Positions 16,920 to 24,508 of a stretch of 57,625 nt of DNA are shown in pieces. Numbering within the stretch: the first letter of the stretch is position 1; the number at the start of each line of letters is the position of its first letter. Below the pieces are notes generated by a model, which worked only from the letters and a program-made list of their open reading frames with translations, was not told where the DNA came from and did not search any database. Origin of the DNA: a virus; IMG/VR virus record IMGVR_UViG_3300036770_005327, positions 1 through 57,625 of that record; one strand, given 5' to 3'. Position numbers and translations under genes: made by a program.

Positions 16920-18610
16920 AACATCCAACTTTGGGTTTTTACTTGCTGCACAGGCGCGAACTTGGTTCGCGGCATTTTTTTATTCATTTCAAGAGCAATG
17001 GCATACGACATTACTTTGTCGTCGAAACAACCTTCCCGCGCCCCCATCTTTCCGGTGGACGCATAGACATAAGTCATGGACTGGTCGATGGTGTGCATAC
17101 ACAAAATGCCTGTGTTTTCGTCCAGGATGAGATCACCAAAATAGCCAATGATGATTGGCTTACTTTTCGATGTGGTCAGCCAGCCGACTTTTTCAGTTTC
17201 CCGCTCGTGGCTTTCCTCCAATTCTTCCTGCTTATAAAGATTGGGGTAGTCCAGGTCTTTGAGCTTTTGCACCACAGCATGGCCATGGTTGTTTCGTTCA
17301 ACGCCTAAAAATGCGTTGTTGTAGTAACGACCAAGCTTGTTCAGCAAAAAGCCAAACGAGCTGACCTCAATTTTTCCGTGAAAGGTGGCGACCTGAGTCC
17401 CCTGCTCGTTGAGCACATCCACTGAAGAAAAGTCACCAATCTCTAAACCTTCGGAGACGTCAGCGCCGGCGGAATAAAGTTCGCCGGGGATAGGTTCGGC
17501 CCAAATCTGAATGAGTCCGGACACCGAATCAAAGTCATAGGATTTCGGGTCATTCGGATCATCAACTTCAATGCTTTCAACGTTTCGCTCAACATCAAGC
17601 GAATCTGCATCACGGCTGTATCGCATGAGCTTGATAGGCAAGCGGCAGTAGTTCTTGGCTTCGACCAGTTTGGGGATATCAAACACTGGCCGACCTGATG
17701 CCAGGAATGCTTCGTGCACGTAGCTCGGATATTCCTGCTTAAACAAATCGGAGCTTTTAAGCTCTTTGATTTTTTTCCGGCGCCAGGCAAGTTGGCCATC
17801 GGTAATGTCATGCTTAAATTCAGCGCCATCAGGATGGTTGGCTATCATTGCCGCCAGGGCAATTTCATCAGCGGTTCTGACAAACCCTGCCGGCACTTTA
17901 TCGGTGTAGCCGCTATCCCAATACCAGGGCGAGAAAATCAGAATAAACTCGCCATCTTTTTTGTACGCATCCATGACGTATTCATAGAACGTCCCGCCGA
18001 CACCGTTGGCGGTACTTTCTAAAATCACTTCCGTACCGGGTAAATCTGGTACGGCCTGCATGACACCGGCAAGGATTTGATCTGCAAACGGCCAGAAGGC
18101 AACTTCTGAGCCGTGGAAAAGCTGAGCGGTAAAACCCCGACCGCTGTCCGGGTTCTTGGCGGTGCCTAGTTCGTAGCTCGACTCTAAAGAGCTGAACTTC
18201 ATACCAAGCTTTTTGTTATCGCCGTCTTTGGTCGGCTTCACAAAATCGGGGCAATGGTCATGATATCGCTGGACCATTTCGTACAATTTGCCGGTGGTCT
18301 TACTTTCGTGCGATAAAATGAACGTGGAATAACCCACGGTTTCGGTGGTGATTTTGTAGTACCGCGCACCTATCCAGGTGCTGAACCCTTGCTGCCGGCC
18401 TTTGATAATGACAGCCCGGACCTTGCCGATTTCGCGCCGCTGACGCTCTACCCGCTCATGGGCATAAAGCTGCGCCTTGTTTAAAACAAACGGGGCCACT
18501 TGGCCCCGCTTTGTTCTGATCTTTAAAAACTTCTGTGCGAACCATTTAAACGCAGCTTTGCGTATGGTCCGCAGCTGCTCTTTGACAGCCAACGTTCTGA
18601 GGGTGGCCAT
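16916..18610 (-). CDS. terL: terminase large subunit
   Basis: 564 residues. The ATPase motif is GRQQGFST at residues 71-78, a variant Walker A in which the usual Lys after the second Gly is Phe; GRQQGxST is common in this branch of terminases. Then come FHGSEVAFW as Walker-B-like and ESTANG as the coupling motif. The C-terminal nuclease domain shows SAGADVSEG (first acidic residue) and FDDKVMSYA (last). The enzyme cuts concatemeric DNA and pumps it through the portal encoded just downstream. Its start overlaps the stop of the small subunit (TAATG). Confidence 0.9.
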   Translation of the reverse strand: MATLRTLAVKEQLRTIRKAAFKWFAQKFLKIRTKRGQVAPFVLNKAQLYAHERVERQRREIGKVRAVIIKGRQQGFSTWIGARYYKITTETVGYSTFILSHESKTTGKLYEMVQRYHDHCPDFVKPTKDGDNKKLGMKFSSLESSYELGTAKNPDSGRGFTAQLFHGSEVAFWPFADQILAGVMQAVPDLPGTEVILESTANGVGGTFYEYVMDAYKKDGEFILIFSPWYWDSGYTDKVPAGFVRTADEIALAAMIANHPDGAEFKHDITDGQLAWRRKKIKELKSSDLFKQEYPSYVHEAFLASGRPVFDIPKLVEAKNYCRLPIKLMRYSRDADSLDVERNVESIEVDDPNDPKSYDFDSVSGLIQIWAEPIPGELYSAGADVSEGLEIGDFSSVDVLNEQGTQVATFHGKIEVSSFGFLLNKLGRYYNNAFLGVERNNHGHAVVQKLKDLDYPNLYKQEELEESHERETEKVGWLTTSKSKPIIIGYFGDLILDENTGILCMHTIDQSMTYVYASTGKMGAREGCFDDKVMSYAIALEMNKKMPRTKFAPVQQVKTQSWML

Positions 18611-19212
18611 TAACCTTCAGGCAATTCCTGATGTTCTTGGGCTTCTTCAGCCAACTCACGCAGCAATTGGTCAACGTCCACTTCATCTGGCTGGCCGTCT
18701 TCACTGATACCATAAGCGCGCCGTTCTTCTTTCACGTAGTCAGAAAATGCAGCCATCAGCTGACGGCCTTCCCCGATCGATGCACCCAATGATTTAGGCC
18801 GCATATGGAATGCGCCGGTTTCTTTGTCTTCCACCGCAACCAATAAATCATTACTTTGCGTGTGCAGGTGGTTGTTCAAACTGTTGAGGGTGTTGCCCAT
18901 CTTTTGTAAGAAGTGCTGATGCGCAGTGATGACGGCGACATTGATGGCTACGCGATCGGCTATCGCCTTTTCTTCATCATTCAGCGGCCTTGTGGTATCG
19001 ACGCCAAGGGCGGCTTTTGTCACCGCGATATTGGTTAATCGCTTCACTTCGGCCGACAGGTCACGCTCCCAATTGCCTTTTTTAATCCACTTAATAAGCG
19101 TGGTGTAAGGAATGCTGAGCTTACGCGCCACATCGGCAACACTGAGCGTAGCCGGCATAGCCCGGTACGCGCAGTGGATAGCTTCCATCTGTTCCTTCGA
19201 ATATTTCGCCAT
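18610..19212 (-). CDS. terS: terminase small subunit
   Basis: 200 residues. Residues about 5-55 form a helix-turn-helix (MPATLSVADVARKLSIPYTTLIKWIKKGNW), as in small terminases that recognise packaging sites. A long helical middle (oligomerisation region) and an acidic C-terminus (LLRELAEEAQEHQELPEG) follow. It lies directly upstream of and overlapping the large subunit. Its start shares TAATG with the stop of the preceding lysis-region gene. The expected function is recognition of the pac or cos site. Confidence 0.85.
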   Translation of the reverse strand: MAKYSKEQMEAIHCAYRAMPATLSVADVARKLSIPYTTLIKWIKKGNWERDLSAEVKRLTNIAVTKAALGVDTTRPLNDEEKAIADRVAINVAVITAHQHFLQKMGNTLNSLNNHLHTQSNDLLVAVEDKETGAFHMRPKSLGASIGEGRQLMAAFSDYVKEERRAYGISEDGQPDEVDVDQLLRELAEEAQEHQELPEG

Positions 19213-19439
19213 TACTTCTTAGTCAACTTCTCGATAACGTCCAAGTCTTTCCCCTGCAGTGACTGCAGAATGTCTTGCACTGTTTCTGTGGCCACAGCGT
19301 TGGTGGTCATGCTGGCCAGCTTTTGCAGACCCCAAACCACAACACGAGTGATAAAACGTTCAGCGACAATGCGCCAACCGACTTTGGCAATCATGGCCAA
19401 TAAGATTTCTTTTAATAGCGTCAGCGCGATTGTAGGCAT
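19212..19439 (-). CDS. small membrane-associated protein in the lysis region
   Basis: 75 residues from ATG 19439, with AGGAG seven bases upstream; the longer frame to 19616 runs inside the endolysin gene and is not used. The N-terminal half is hydrophobic or amphipathic (ALTLLKEILLAMIAKVGW, then ITRVVVWGLQKLAS). The C-terminal half is a soluble helix ending in EKLTKK. Similar small proteins with a hydrophobic first half occur next to endolysins. It could be a holin-like or pore-associated protein, but the hydrophobic stretch is short. Function not proven. Confidence 0.6.
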   Translation of the reverse strand: MPTIALTLLKEILLAMIAKVGWRIVAERFITRVVVWGLQKLASMTTNAVATETVQDILQSLQGKDLDVIEKLTKK

Positions 19440-19960
19440 GACAGGGCTCCTGTGAGGTTGAGAGTAGGCAAATCTGCAGACACTTTGCTTAAGTAGTCTT
19501 CCGGAGTGCCTTTTGCGTTTTTTGCATAGCTGTTGTAGTGCTGCTTCCAGTACAGGGCGCGGCCCTGAACAGTTTCTGGAATTGGCGCAGTCACAGCGCA
19601 ATAGCGCAGCCGGCAAAAGATCATCGACAGTAATGGGTTGTAGTCCAGGTCATCATGCGCAACGCGCTGAAGGTTAATGCCCAGGAACGCCATCAAGTCT
19701 TTCTCAATTTTGCTGCCTTTGAATTTCTCTTTGAGCCAGTCAAAAGTACCTAAATCGGTTTGGCATACACCACGGCCAGCACCATCTGGCGTGGGATCAC
19801 GGTATTCACCAAGTCGGGTTTCAGCGCTGGCAGTTTCCAGCAGCTGGTAAAATGTTGCGATTGGCTTTGCGCCAGGGATAATTTCAGTTACAACACAGGC
19901 GGTATCAACCAGCTGCTGTTTGCTGACGATGCCATAAAAACGTGGCTTGATATTTTTCAT
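19421..19960 (-). CDS. probable endolysin (lysozyme / transglycosylase-like)
   Basis: 179 residues. The segment ETASAETRLGEYRDPTPDGAGRG followed by VCQTDLGTFDWL resembles the active-site region of lysozyme-like phage muramidases, with a glutamate (residue about 47) in an LLETASAETRLG helix and a glycine-rich loop. The C-terminal half is helical. No signal peptide is seen, so release would need a holin. The gene lies between the putative holin (upstream, four-base overlap at 19957-19960) and the small membrane protein. It could also be another glycan-cleaving fold; the lysis role rests on context plus the motif. Confidence 0.6.
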   Translation of the reverse strand: MKNIKPRFYGIVSKQQLVDTACVVTEIIPGAKPIATFYQLLETASAETRLGEYRDPTPDGAGRGVCQTDLGTFDWLKEKFKGSKIEKDLMAFLGINLQRVAHDDLDYNPLLSMIFCRLRYCAVTAPIPETVQGRALYWKQHYNSYAKNAKGTPEDYLSKVSADLPTLNLTGALSCLQSR

Positions 19961-20259
19961 GGCGTGATCCCCAGCTTGGAATTAATTTTGATGAGCACAT
20001 CGTGCAACTGGCTCATGGAATGAAGATCGTGCTCAATGCGGTCCAGCTTGCCTTCGACGTTTTGAAATGAGACTTCAAGCGTTTCTTTGAGCCGTTCATA
20101 GGTCACATATTCTTTTGTGACATCGACATGCAGCTTGTGCACAAATTTCTTTGTGGTTTCAAGATCGTTCCCTAACGCATTAATCCGCGAAGAAATGCTG
20201 GCGAGGATCGCCAAAACAATCGTTACGAGAATTCCGCAAACGGTTAAGACGGCTTCCAT
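19957..20259 (-). CDS. holin-like membrane protein with coiled coil
   Basis: 100 residues from the second of two adjacent ATG codons (20262 and 20259), with CGGAG upstream. Residues 3-23 (AVLTVCGILVTIVLAILASI) are one clear membrane segment. The rest is a soluble helical coiled coil (DLETTKKFVHKLHVDV through GKLDRIEHDLHSM). One N-terminal membrane helix followed by a coiled coil is seen in several phage holin or pinholin-like families. It is the first gene after the pR'-like promoter and its terminator, ahead of the endolysin. A spanin-like role is less likely because there is no lipoprotein partner. Confidence 0.6.
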   Translation of the reverse strand: MEAVLTVCGILVTIVLAILASISSRINALGNDLETTKKFVHKLHVDVTKEYVTYERLKETLEVSFQNVEGKLDRIEHDLHSMSQLHDVLIKINSKLGITP

Positions 20260-20276
20260 CATTTTCTCCGGGCAAT

Positions 20277-20306
20277 AAAAAAGGCCGATGCTGTTAAACA
20301 TCGGCC
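20277..20306 (-). terminator. intrinsic terminator in front of the lysis genes (tR'-like)
   Basis: On the minus strand GGCCGATG - TTTAACAG - CATCGGCC forms a perfect eight-pair stem followed by six T. It lies about 60 bases downstream of the start site predicted for the promoter at 20372-20401 and only about 15 bases before the holin start codon. Transcripts from that promoter would stop here unless polymerase is modified, the arrangement of lambdoid tR' sites controlled by Q. Confidence 0.9.
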
Positions 20307-20371
20307 CTGAGCGCTGTTGTACGACAAACTACTGTGCTATCGCCGTAAAGGACACTAACGACGATGGCTGA

Positions 20372-20401
20372 AAGATAGCAAAGCTCCGCCAAGCTTTGCA
20401 A
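20372..20401 (-). promoter_or_regulatory. probable late promoter pR'-like
   Basis: On the minus strand TTGCAA (20401-20396) and TATCTT (20377-20372) are 18 bases apart, with an extended -10 (TGC before TATCTT). The spacer contains a perfect eight-base inverted repeat, GCAAAGCT - N6 - AGCTTTGC (20378-20399), a possible protein-binding site. It drives toward the terminator at 20277-20306 and the lysis genes. Confidence 0.6.
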
Positions 20402-20402
20402 C

Positions 20403-20431
20403 TCATTTTGATATAAATAAAATCAAAATGA
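20403..20431. repeat. inverted repeat TCATTTTGAT-N9-ATCAAAATGA, copy 1
   Basis: A perfect ten-base inverted repeat around nine AT-rich bases, ending one base before the upstream gene's stop (20432) and next to the -35 of the late promoter. The same arms with the same nine-base spacing recur at 57251-57279 before the ejection-protein genes, so this is likely a shared operator or activator site of the late genes. Confidence 0.7.
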
Positions 20432-20776
20432 TTAAATTATTTTTCTGACAAAGATGGAAAACATCCCAGCTGGCTTACCAATCAATGACTTATCAACTTT
20501 TACAAACCGGCCATCAACAACCTGAAAATCATTGGCGATCACTGTTGCTTCAGGTGGCAGTATCACCAGAATCGGTTGGCTGCCAGTCAGGTTTCTGAAA
20601 ACCCGTTTTAGCATAAATATTTCGGCACTCGCATCAACCAATGACTGCGCCAGTGTCGTGGATGTTGCTGCAGCAGCTGCGCAACCGTTGCACCCCTTAG
20701 GGGCTGGAAGTTCTGCCTTTACCGGCGGCGGTGCAAACGACAACAACGACTTAACTACTTTTTTGATAATGTTCAA
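20432..20776 (-). CDS. hypothetical protein of the Q operon
   Basis: 114 residues from TTG 20776, with AGGAG six bases upstream. The N-terminus is a basic amphipathic helix (MNIIKKVVKSLLSF), then a Cys motif (GCNGC) and an alanine-rich stretch. The C-terminal half is beta-rich (PILVILPPEATVI). It starts inside the end of the Q-like gene. The sequence resembles no family I know. The two close cysteines could bind metal or be redox active, but there are only two. Confidence 0.6.
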   Translation of the reverse strand: MNIIKKVVKSLLSFAPPPVKAELPAPKGCNGCAAAAATSTTLAQSLVDASAEIFMLKRVFRNLTGSQPILVILPPEATVIANDFQVVDGRFVKVDKSLIGKPAGMFSIFVRKII

Positions 20777-21120
20777 ATTCGCTCCTGTATAAACTTTTTG
20801 GCACTTTGCAGATGCCGCTGATACGTCCTTAAGGACAGTTCCAACGCGACAGCCCGATCGAGCTGGCGATAACTGGCAAAGTGCCGGCTGTACTCAGCCC
20901 GGATTACTTTTGCCTGAACGGGTTGCTTTACAGCCAGGGTACACACGGCAGATTCGATATCTGATTCGATACACTCAGAAACATCAGGCGAGCGCGGACC
21001 AAAGTTGCCTCTGGTGCCGGCATTGAGAAAATGGGTCACTTGCTGCTTAGCTGGCATGAGCCGGCCGCTTTCAACCCAAGCCGCCCACTGATGTAAAAGC
21101 GTATCGAAGTTATCTGCCAT
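20773..21120 (-). CDS. antitermination protein Q-like (phage 21/82 type)
   Basis: 115 residues from ATG 21120, with AGGAG five bases upstream. The N-terminus (LHQWAAWVESGRLMPA) and the C-terminal region (SDIESAVCTLAVKQP, then SYRQLDRAVALELSLRTYQR and LQSAKKFIQ) match the layout of Phage_antitermQ proteins: a conserved WGxW-like start, an acidic patch, then a helix-turn-helix and a final helix. Q proteins bind a site at the late promoter and let RNA polymerase read through a terminator. The terminator at 20277-20306 lies just downstream of this operon, which supports the assignment. Sequence likeness alone is moderate. Confidence 0.65.
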   Translation of the reverse strand: MADNFDTLLHQWAAWVESGRLMPAKQQVTHFLNAGTRGNFGPRSPDVSECIESDIESAVCTLAVKQPVQAKVIRAEYSRHFASYRQLDRAVALELSLRTYQRHLQSAKKFIQERI

Positions 21121-21523
21121 CTTTTCTCCTGGCGCGGCCTGACTGTTTGTAGTGCACGAGGATCTGCGAAAATATTTCATCACAGGGCTGAAAGTTGCGA
21201 TTGGGTTCGCTTCGGTCAGTGATCAGGTAATGTCCTGGCTTAATCGGAATGGTTCGGCTCATAGTGCCGTCACAGTGACAGATGTACGCATTGCGACTTT
21301 CGAGCCAAGCAAGCTCTGCAAGGGTTTTGATATTGCCAATGAGAACCCTTCGGGCGCGGACTTTGCCTGGATTAAACATCTGCCTTAAGCAGTTCAATCT
21401 CAGCTCGTCACTGACATCGGGGATCACTGAAAATACCCCGTAAACGTCCAGTAACTTGTGTAGCTGCAACAGGATAGACTGCTGAGCTTCGCGGCTTGCG
21501 CCAACCAATCCAATAATCAACAA
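21110..21523 (-). CDS. P-loop-like / nucleotide kinase-like hypothetical protein
   Basis: 137 residues from TTG 21523 (or TTG 21520). The N-terminus IIGLVGASREAQQSILLQL has the beta-loop-helix feel of a degraded P-loop; later segments (VIPDVSDELRLNCLRQMF, KPGHYLITDRSEPNRN) are reminiscent of phage dNMP-kinase-like proteins. The canonical GxxGxGK[ST] is missing, so catalysis is doubtful. It is the first gene of the operon leading to the Q-like gene. The start overlaps a regulatory palindrome and has only a weak ribosome site, so its translation may be low or controlled. Confidence 0.55.
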   Translation of the reverse strand: MLIIGLVGASREAQQSILLQLHKLLDVYGVFSVIPDVSDELRLNCLRQMFNPGKVRARRVLIGNIKTLAELAWLESRNAYICHCDGTMSRTIPIKPGHYLITDRSEPNRNFQPCDEIFSQILVHYKQSGRARRKDGR

Positions 21524-21552
21524 ATCAAATTGAGCCTGAATAAATCAAATTG
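21523..21552. promoter_or_regulatory. two operator-like repeats ATCAAATTG in the Q-operon leader
   Basis: ATCAAATTGA at 21523-21532 and ATCAAATTGC at 21543-21552 are 20 bases apart, about two helical turns. They lie just downstream of the minus-strand promoter at 21558-21586, over the start codon of the first gene. The same palindrome occurs at 27424-27433 and twice at 36545-36575, which marks it as a regulon site. Confidence 0.55.
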
Positions 21553-21557
21553 CGCTT

Positions 21558-21586
21558 AAGTTAGCCGCGAACAGCCTTTTTTTCAA
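21558..21586 (-). promoter_or_regulatory. promoter of the Q operon
   Basis: On the minus strand TTGAAA (21586-21581) and TAACTT (21563-21558) are 17 bases apart. The repressor-like gene is divergently transcribed from 21666. A repeated octamer TTCAACGT occurs at about 21582 and 21605 in the same intergenic region and could be an operator for the divergent regulator. Confidence 0.55.
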
Positions 21587-21665
21587 CGTAAAATGTTAAT
21601 TTTTACATTCAACGTGATATATTTTTAAATGCTGTCGTACAAAAACAACTGGGGCGAACAAAAAA

Positions 21666-22289
21666 ATGAGTTCGATGCTGAACAACGACGAGTTGCGCTT
21701 GCATGCAACTAAAGTTTTTAATGAGTATTACGAAATTTACTGCCGAAGATATCTGTCTGATTTACCCAAGATCACAGACGATGTTTTTGCGCAGCATATT
21801 CACTACAAAACAGGCTTCGAAATTCAGCCAACAACATTGCGTCAGTATCGCAATGGTGCGCGTTTCAAGGTCCAGTTTTACATCATCATTTCCCAGCTGT
21901 TTCAAGTGCCTGTGGCTCATTTCCTAATGCCGGCCAATGAAGCGGCTTTAGACTTTGATAACCAGCTGAAAAACTTATATATCCCAATTAAGGATTTTCA
22001 GACCGGTGCTATCATCGCCATGCTGGAACCTGAGCGCGCTATGATGATTGGTGTATCGCAAAACACGAAAGGGTTGGTGATCACCAAGAGCAACTGCGAA
22101 AGCTCGGGGTACATTCCTGGACAAATTGCTCTGATAGACACCAGCATTAATCACGTCACCGCATCGGGTGATTACATCCGGATGTTAAAAGACAGCCCGA
22201 CTGTGATCAGCTTCCAGTTGCCAAAGGCCACAGTATTGGATGACTCACTGCCGCCACTGGCCGGCAAGGTCATTGGCCGCATCGGATAA
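21666..22289 (+). CDS. CI/LexA-like phage repressor (S24-type C-terminal domain)
   Basis: 207 residues. Residues about 15-90 are a helical DNA-binding region, with TLRQYRNGARFKVQFYIIISQLFQVPVAHFL as the recognition part. The C-terminal half (ITKSNCESSGYIPGQIALIDTS, then ASGDYIRMLKD) follows the S24/LexA dimerisation fold. The usual GDSM serine box is replaced by ESSGYIPG, so self-cleavage cannot be taken for granted. It is divergent from the Q operon and followed by a strong terminator. This is the best candidate for the lysogeny repressor, with the XRE gene at 36591 as a rival or partner. Confidence 0.7.
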   Translation: MSSMLNNDELRLHATKVFNEYYEIYCRRYLSDLPKITDDVFAQHIHYKTGFEIQPTTLRQYRNGARFKVQFYIIISQLFQVPVAHFLMPANEAALDFDNQLKNLYIPIKDFQTGAIIAMLEPERAMMIGVSQNTKGLVITKSNCESSGYIPGQIALIDTSINHVTASGDYIRMLKDSPTVISFQLPKATVLDDSLPPLAGKVIGRIG

Positions 22290-22292
22290 AAC

Positions 22293-22315
22293 AAAGGGGC
22301 GTTAAGCCCCTTTTT
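22293..22315 (+). terminator. intrinsic terminator after the repressor gene
   Basis: AGGGGC - GTTAA - GCCCCT followed by TTTTT, four bases after the repressor stop. A second gene block ends from the other side at 22331, so it separates convergent transcripts. Confidence 0.9.
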
Positions 22316-22330
22316 CATACCTGAGTTTTA

Positions 22331-22870
22331 TTACTCAACAAGACACCAGTCACTGGCCAGCATATCGGTTTGGCTGGCAAGCCAACCCATGAGAATTTCA
22401 CCGGTTGCTGTTTTCATCGTGATACACGGCAACACCTTGGCGCTTCCGCCGTTTTGACGGGCGTACTCACTGTTATTTTCAGACCAGAAGTTTTCGAAGG
22501 CAATTTCACGAGTGCCAGCTGCTGCGTCACCGCCTGGATTACAAGACAACGATAACCACATACCTTTGCCATTCCAACCAGAACGGGCAACCTTTTTGCC
22601 TTCCTTAAGAGCTCTCAGCGCAAAGCCGAAGTCCAGATCTGATGTCTGCTTATAAGCGCGCTCGAACACATTTTTAGCCGACCAGCTGATATAACCCTCA
22701 AAATCAGGATGATTCGGCTTTTCACCATCGAGCCATTCAATCAGGCAACCGTCTTCACTCGGGTTTTCATCTTCTGGAACGGGCAAACCAAGCAACTGGT
22801 AGTATGCCTGCCGGTTCATAGCATACGTTTTAACAATCTTGGTCATGAAATACATACTGGTTGCACGCAT
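22331..22870 (-). CDS. Tad2-like (DUF2829) protein, candidate anti-Thoeris sponge
   Basis: 179 residues. Residues about 78-106 (DFGFALRALKEGKKVARSGW, then NGKGMWLSL) and the C-terminal segment GWLASQTDMLASDWCLVE are the two signature blocks of DUF2829. The family includes Tad2, a phage protein known to bind and sequester the cyclic-ADP-ribose-type messenger of Thoeris defence. The first 75 residues are an extra charged region. The gene is the last of the left early block and follows a second Tad2-like gene, a tandem pair. Not all DUF2829 proteins have been tested, so anti-Thoeris activity is a family-based prediction. Confidence 0.75.
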   Translation of the reverse strand: MRATSMYFMTKIVKTYAMNRQAYYQLLGLPVPEDENPSEDGCLIEWLDGEKPNHPDFEGYISWSAKNVFERAYKQTSDLDFGFALRALKEGKKVARSGWNGKGMWLSLSCNPGGDAAAGTREIAFENFWSENNSEYARQNGGSAKVLPCITMKTATGEILMGWLASQTDMLASDWCLVE

Positions 22871-22872
22871 AA

Positions 22873-23343
22873 CTACCGCCCTACTCCTTCTTCAACCCTA
22901 ACCCAATCACATGCCATGATGTCCACTCCATCCATGACCCAAGGCTTCGTTATATCGCCTGACTTAAACTGAAAAAATGGAATCTCGCTAAACCGGAAGC
23001 CTGCAACTACTTTTATTCCCCAGCCGTCAGGCCAAGATTGACGCTTCACACGATAACCAGAGCGCAATAATTCAAGCGCATCACCGAAGGTTAAACCTTC
23101 ATTTCGTCTGTAGAAGTGTTCAAACTTATCTGGTTCGACAAATTCAAATTCTGTAATGGTTTTGTGCGGGTCAAAATCTTTGACTAAATATCCCCGAACA
23201 GCTGTATCGTTTTTCACAAAGCAAGTTTCGCTTGGGAATAAAGTTTTATACTCACGCTGACTAACTGGGCGCGCTTGAACTACTTTTGCAGCTCTGGTTA
23301 TGTACAACTCATCAATTTCTTGCTTACTTACGCCTTCACTCAT
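22873..23343 (-). CDS. second Tad2-like (DUF2829) domain protein
   Basis: 156 residues from ATG 23343, with AGGTGA upstream. The C-terminal half carries the DUF2829 blocks in divergent form: LTFGDALELLRSGYRVKRQSW (about 83-103) and DGVDIMACDWVRVEEG (about 138-153). The N-terminal 80 residues form a separate beta-rich domain (PVSQREYKTLFPSETCF, then RGYLVKDFD) of a kind seen alone in other phage genomes. The start overlaps the stop of the preceding gene, and its stop lies two bases from the next Tad2-like start, so both are made from one message. Messenger specificity cannot be read from sequence. Confidence 0.65.
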   Translation of the reverse strand: MSEGVSKQEIDELYITRAAKVVQARPVSQREYKTLFPSETCFVKNDTAVRGYLVKDFDPHKTITEFEFVEPDKFEHFYRRNEGLTFGDALELLRSGYRVKRQSWPDGWGIKVVAGFRFSEIPFFQFKSGDITKPWVMDGVDIMACDWVRVEEGVGR

Positions 23344-23699
23344 TGAATCACCTGATTGTTATGGTTGGCATTCAAGGCCTTTAAGGCCGCTATCGCGGCG
23401 TTTCTTTCATCTTTATTATCATTGGCAATCGCTCTAATAAGCGTTTGCGTGGTCTGTGCATATTCTTGCACTACTACATTCAGCAACATAAATTGGCGTG
23501 ATAACGCATGTGAAATTTCCGCAGGTACGCCGAACTGAACGATATGAGCTGACTTCTCCTGCCACTCAATCACCTGTTCCTCAGTTTCACATTTTGCAGC
23601 CAGGGCGATATGCTCAATTAAGACTGCAATATGAGCGTTCAAACTTTCGATAACCATGTCTTTGTTGTGCTCTGGAATAACGTATTTCTCATTGGCCAT
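23340..23699 (-). CDS. hypothetical early protein, helical
   Basis: 119 residues from ATG 23699, with AGGAG eleven bases upstream. The product is almost all helix, acidic in the middle, with an Ala/Asn-rich end (NAAIAALKALNANHNNQ). It has no cysteines beyond one, no membrane segment and no catalytic motif. It is translated immediately before the tandem Tad2-like genes with a four-base overlap, so it may be expressed with them. The family is not recognised. Confidence 0.7.
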   Translation of the reverse strand: MANEKYVIPEHNKDMVIESLNAHIAVLIEHIALAAKCETEEQVIEWQEKSAHIVQFGVPAEISHALSRQFMLLNVVVQEYAQTTQTLIRAIANDNKDERNAAIAALKALNANHNNQVIQ

Positions 23700-23749
23700 G
23701 ACCTAATTCTCCTAAGTTTGAGCGCTTCGCTTTGTTCGCTCTCTAGCCG

Positions 23750-24508
23750 TTACGCTTTTTTTTCAGCTGCATCTAAAATTTCTTCAAGTAATGCAGCCAT
23801 ATATCCCGGCGCTTTACATCCTAGTTTTTGTTGTATTTTTTCAGCTATTTCGTAGTCTTCTTTTAAAACCATCGCTCCATTCATATCTTTTAAAATAGTA
23901 AACCACTGACAGACACGTTGCAGTTCTCTCAGATTAAGCGCGCCAACAATAGTTGAAAAAATCTCAAGCCCTGGCTCAATTACAATCGTTTCTTCTGCTG
24001 ACATCCCAAAGTTGCCATTTGGATTTTCATCACTGTGCAATCCTTTGCGATACTCATCAATCGCTTTGCAAATATAGGGGGCCATTTTGTTATCTCCACA
24101 CTCACGCTTGGTGATTTGTAAAGTTACAATTCTGTCCCAATCCTTTTGTTGTGAAGTGTGGTTATTAATTTTGGTTTCTATTCGACGTGTTATGCGATGA
24201 GTAACCTTGGGCATAACACACAATTTGAAAGGGATGTATGCCAACAACAACGAATACATAGTTCGGCCGTGGTGCATTAATTCAGGCTCAGCAGTCGTTA
24301 CTATTGCCAAATTTGACGTCATCAGTGAAATCAAGACATCAGGATCTGTTGCGTCTTCCAGCCAAGGAACTGCGATTGCGGTTGCACGATCATCAGAGTC
24401 TAATGTGTCGTCAGAAACAGCAAGTGCGTAGCCGTGTTCTGCTAACATCTTAGACATCAGCGAGTAAGTACCTAAGTAATTTCCACTATCTTTTTTACTG
24501 CTCAACAT
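23750..24508 (-). CDS. hypothetical early protein, 252 residues
   Basis: Starts at ATG 24508, with AAGGAT six bases upstream, inside the end of the preceding gene. The N-terminal half includes a beta-strand series and an acidic stretch (VSDDTLDSDDRATAIAVPWL). The C-terminal third is helical with acidic runs (LLEEILDAAEKKA). No known motif. One hydrophobic segment (TMYSLLLAYIPFKLCVMP) could be a buried strand-helix and is too short to call a membrane helix. It belongs to the early leftward operon. Function unknown. Confidence 0.65.
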   Translation of the reverse strand: MLSSKKDSGNYLGTYSLMSKMLAEHGYALAVSDDTLDSDDRATAIAVPWLEDATDPDVLISLMTSNLAIVTTAEPELMHHGRTMYSLLLAYIPFKLCVMPKVTHRITRRIETKINNHTSQQKDWDRIVTLQITKRECGDNKMAPYICKAIDEYRKGLHSDENPNGNFGMSAEETIVIEPGLEIFSTIVGALNLRELQRVCQWFTILKDMNGAMVLKEDYEIAEKIQQKLGCKAPGYMAALLEEILDAAEKKA

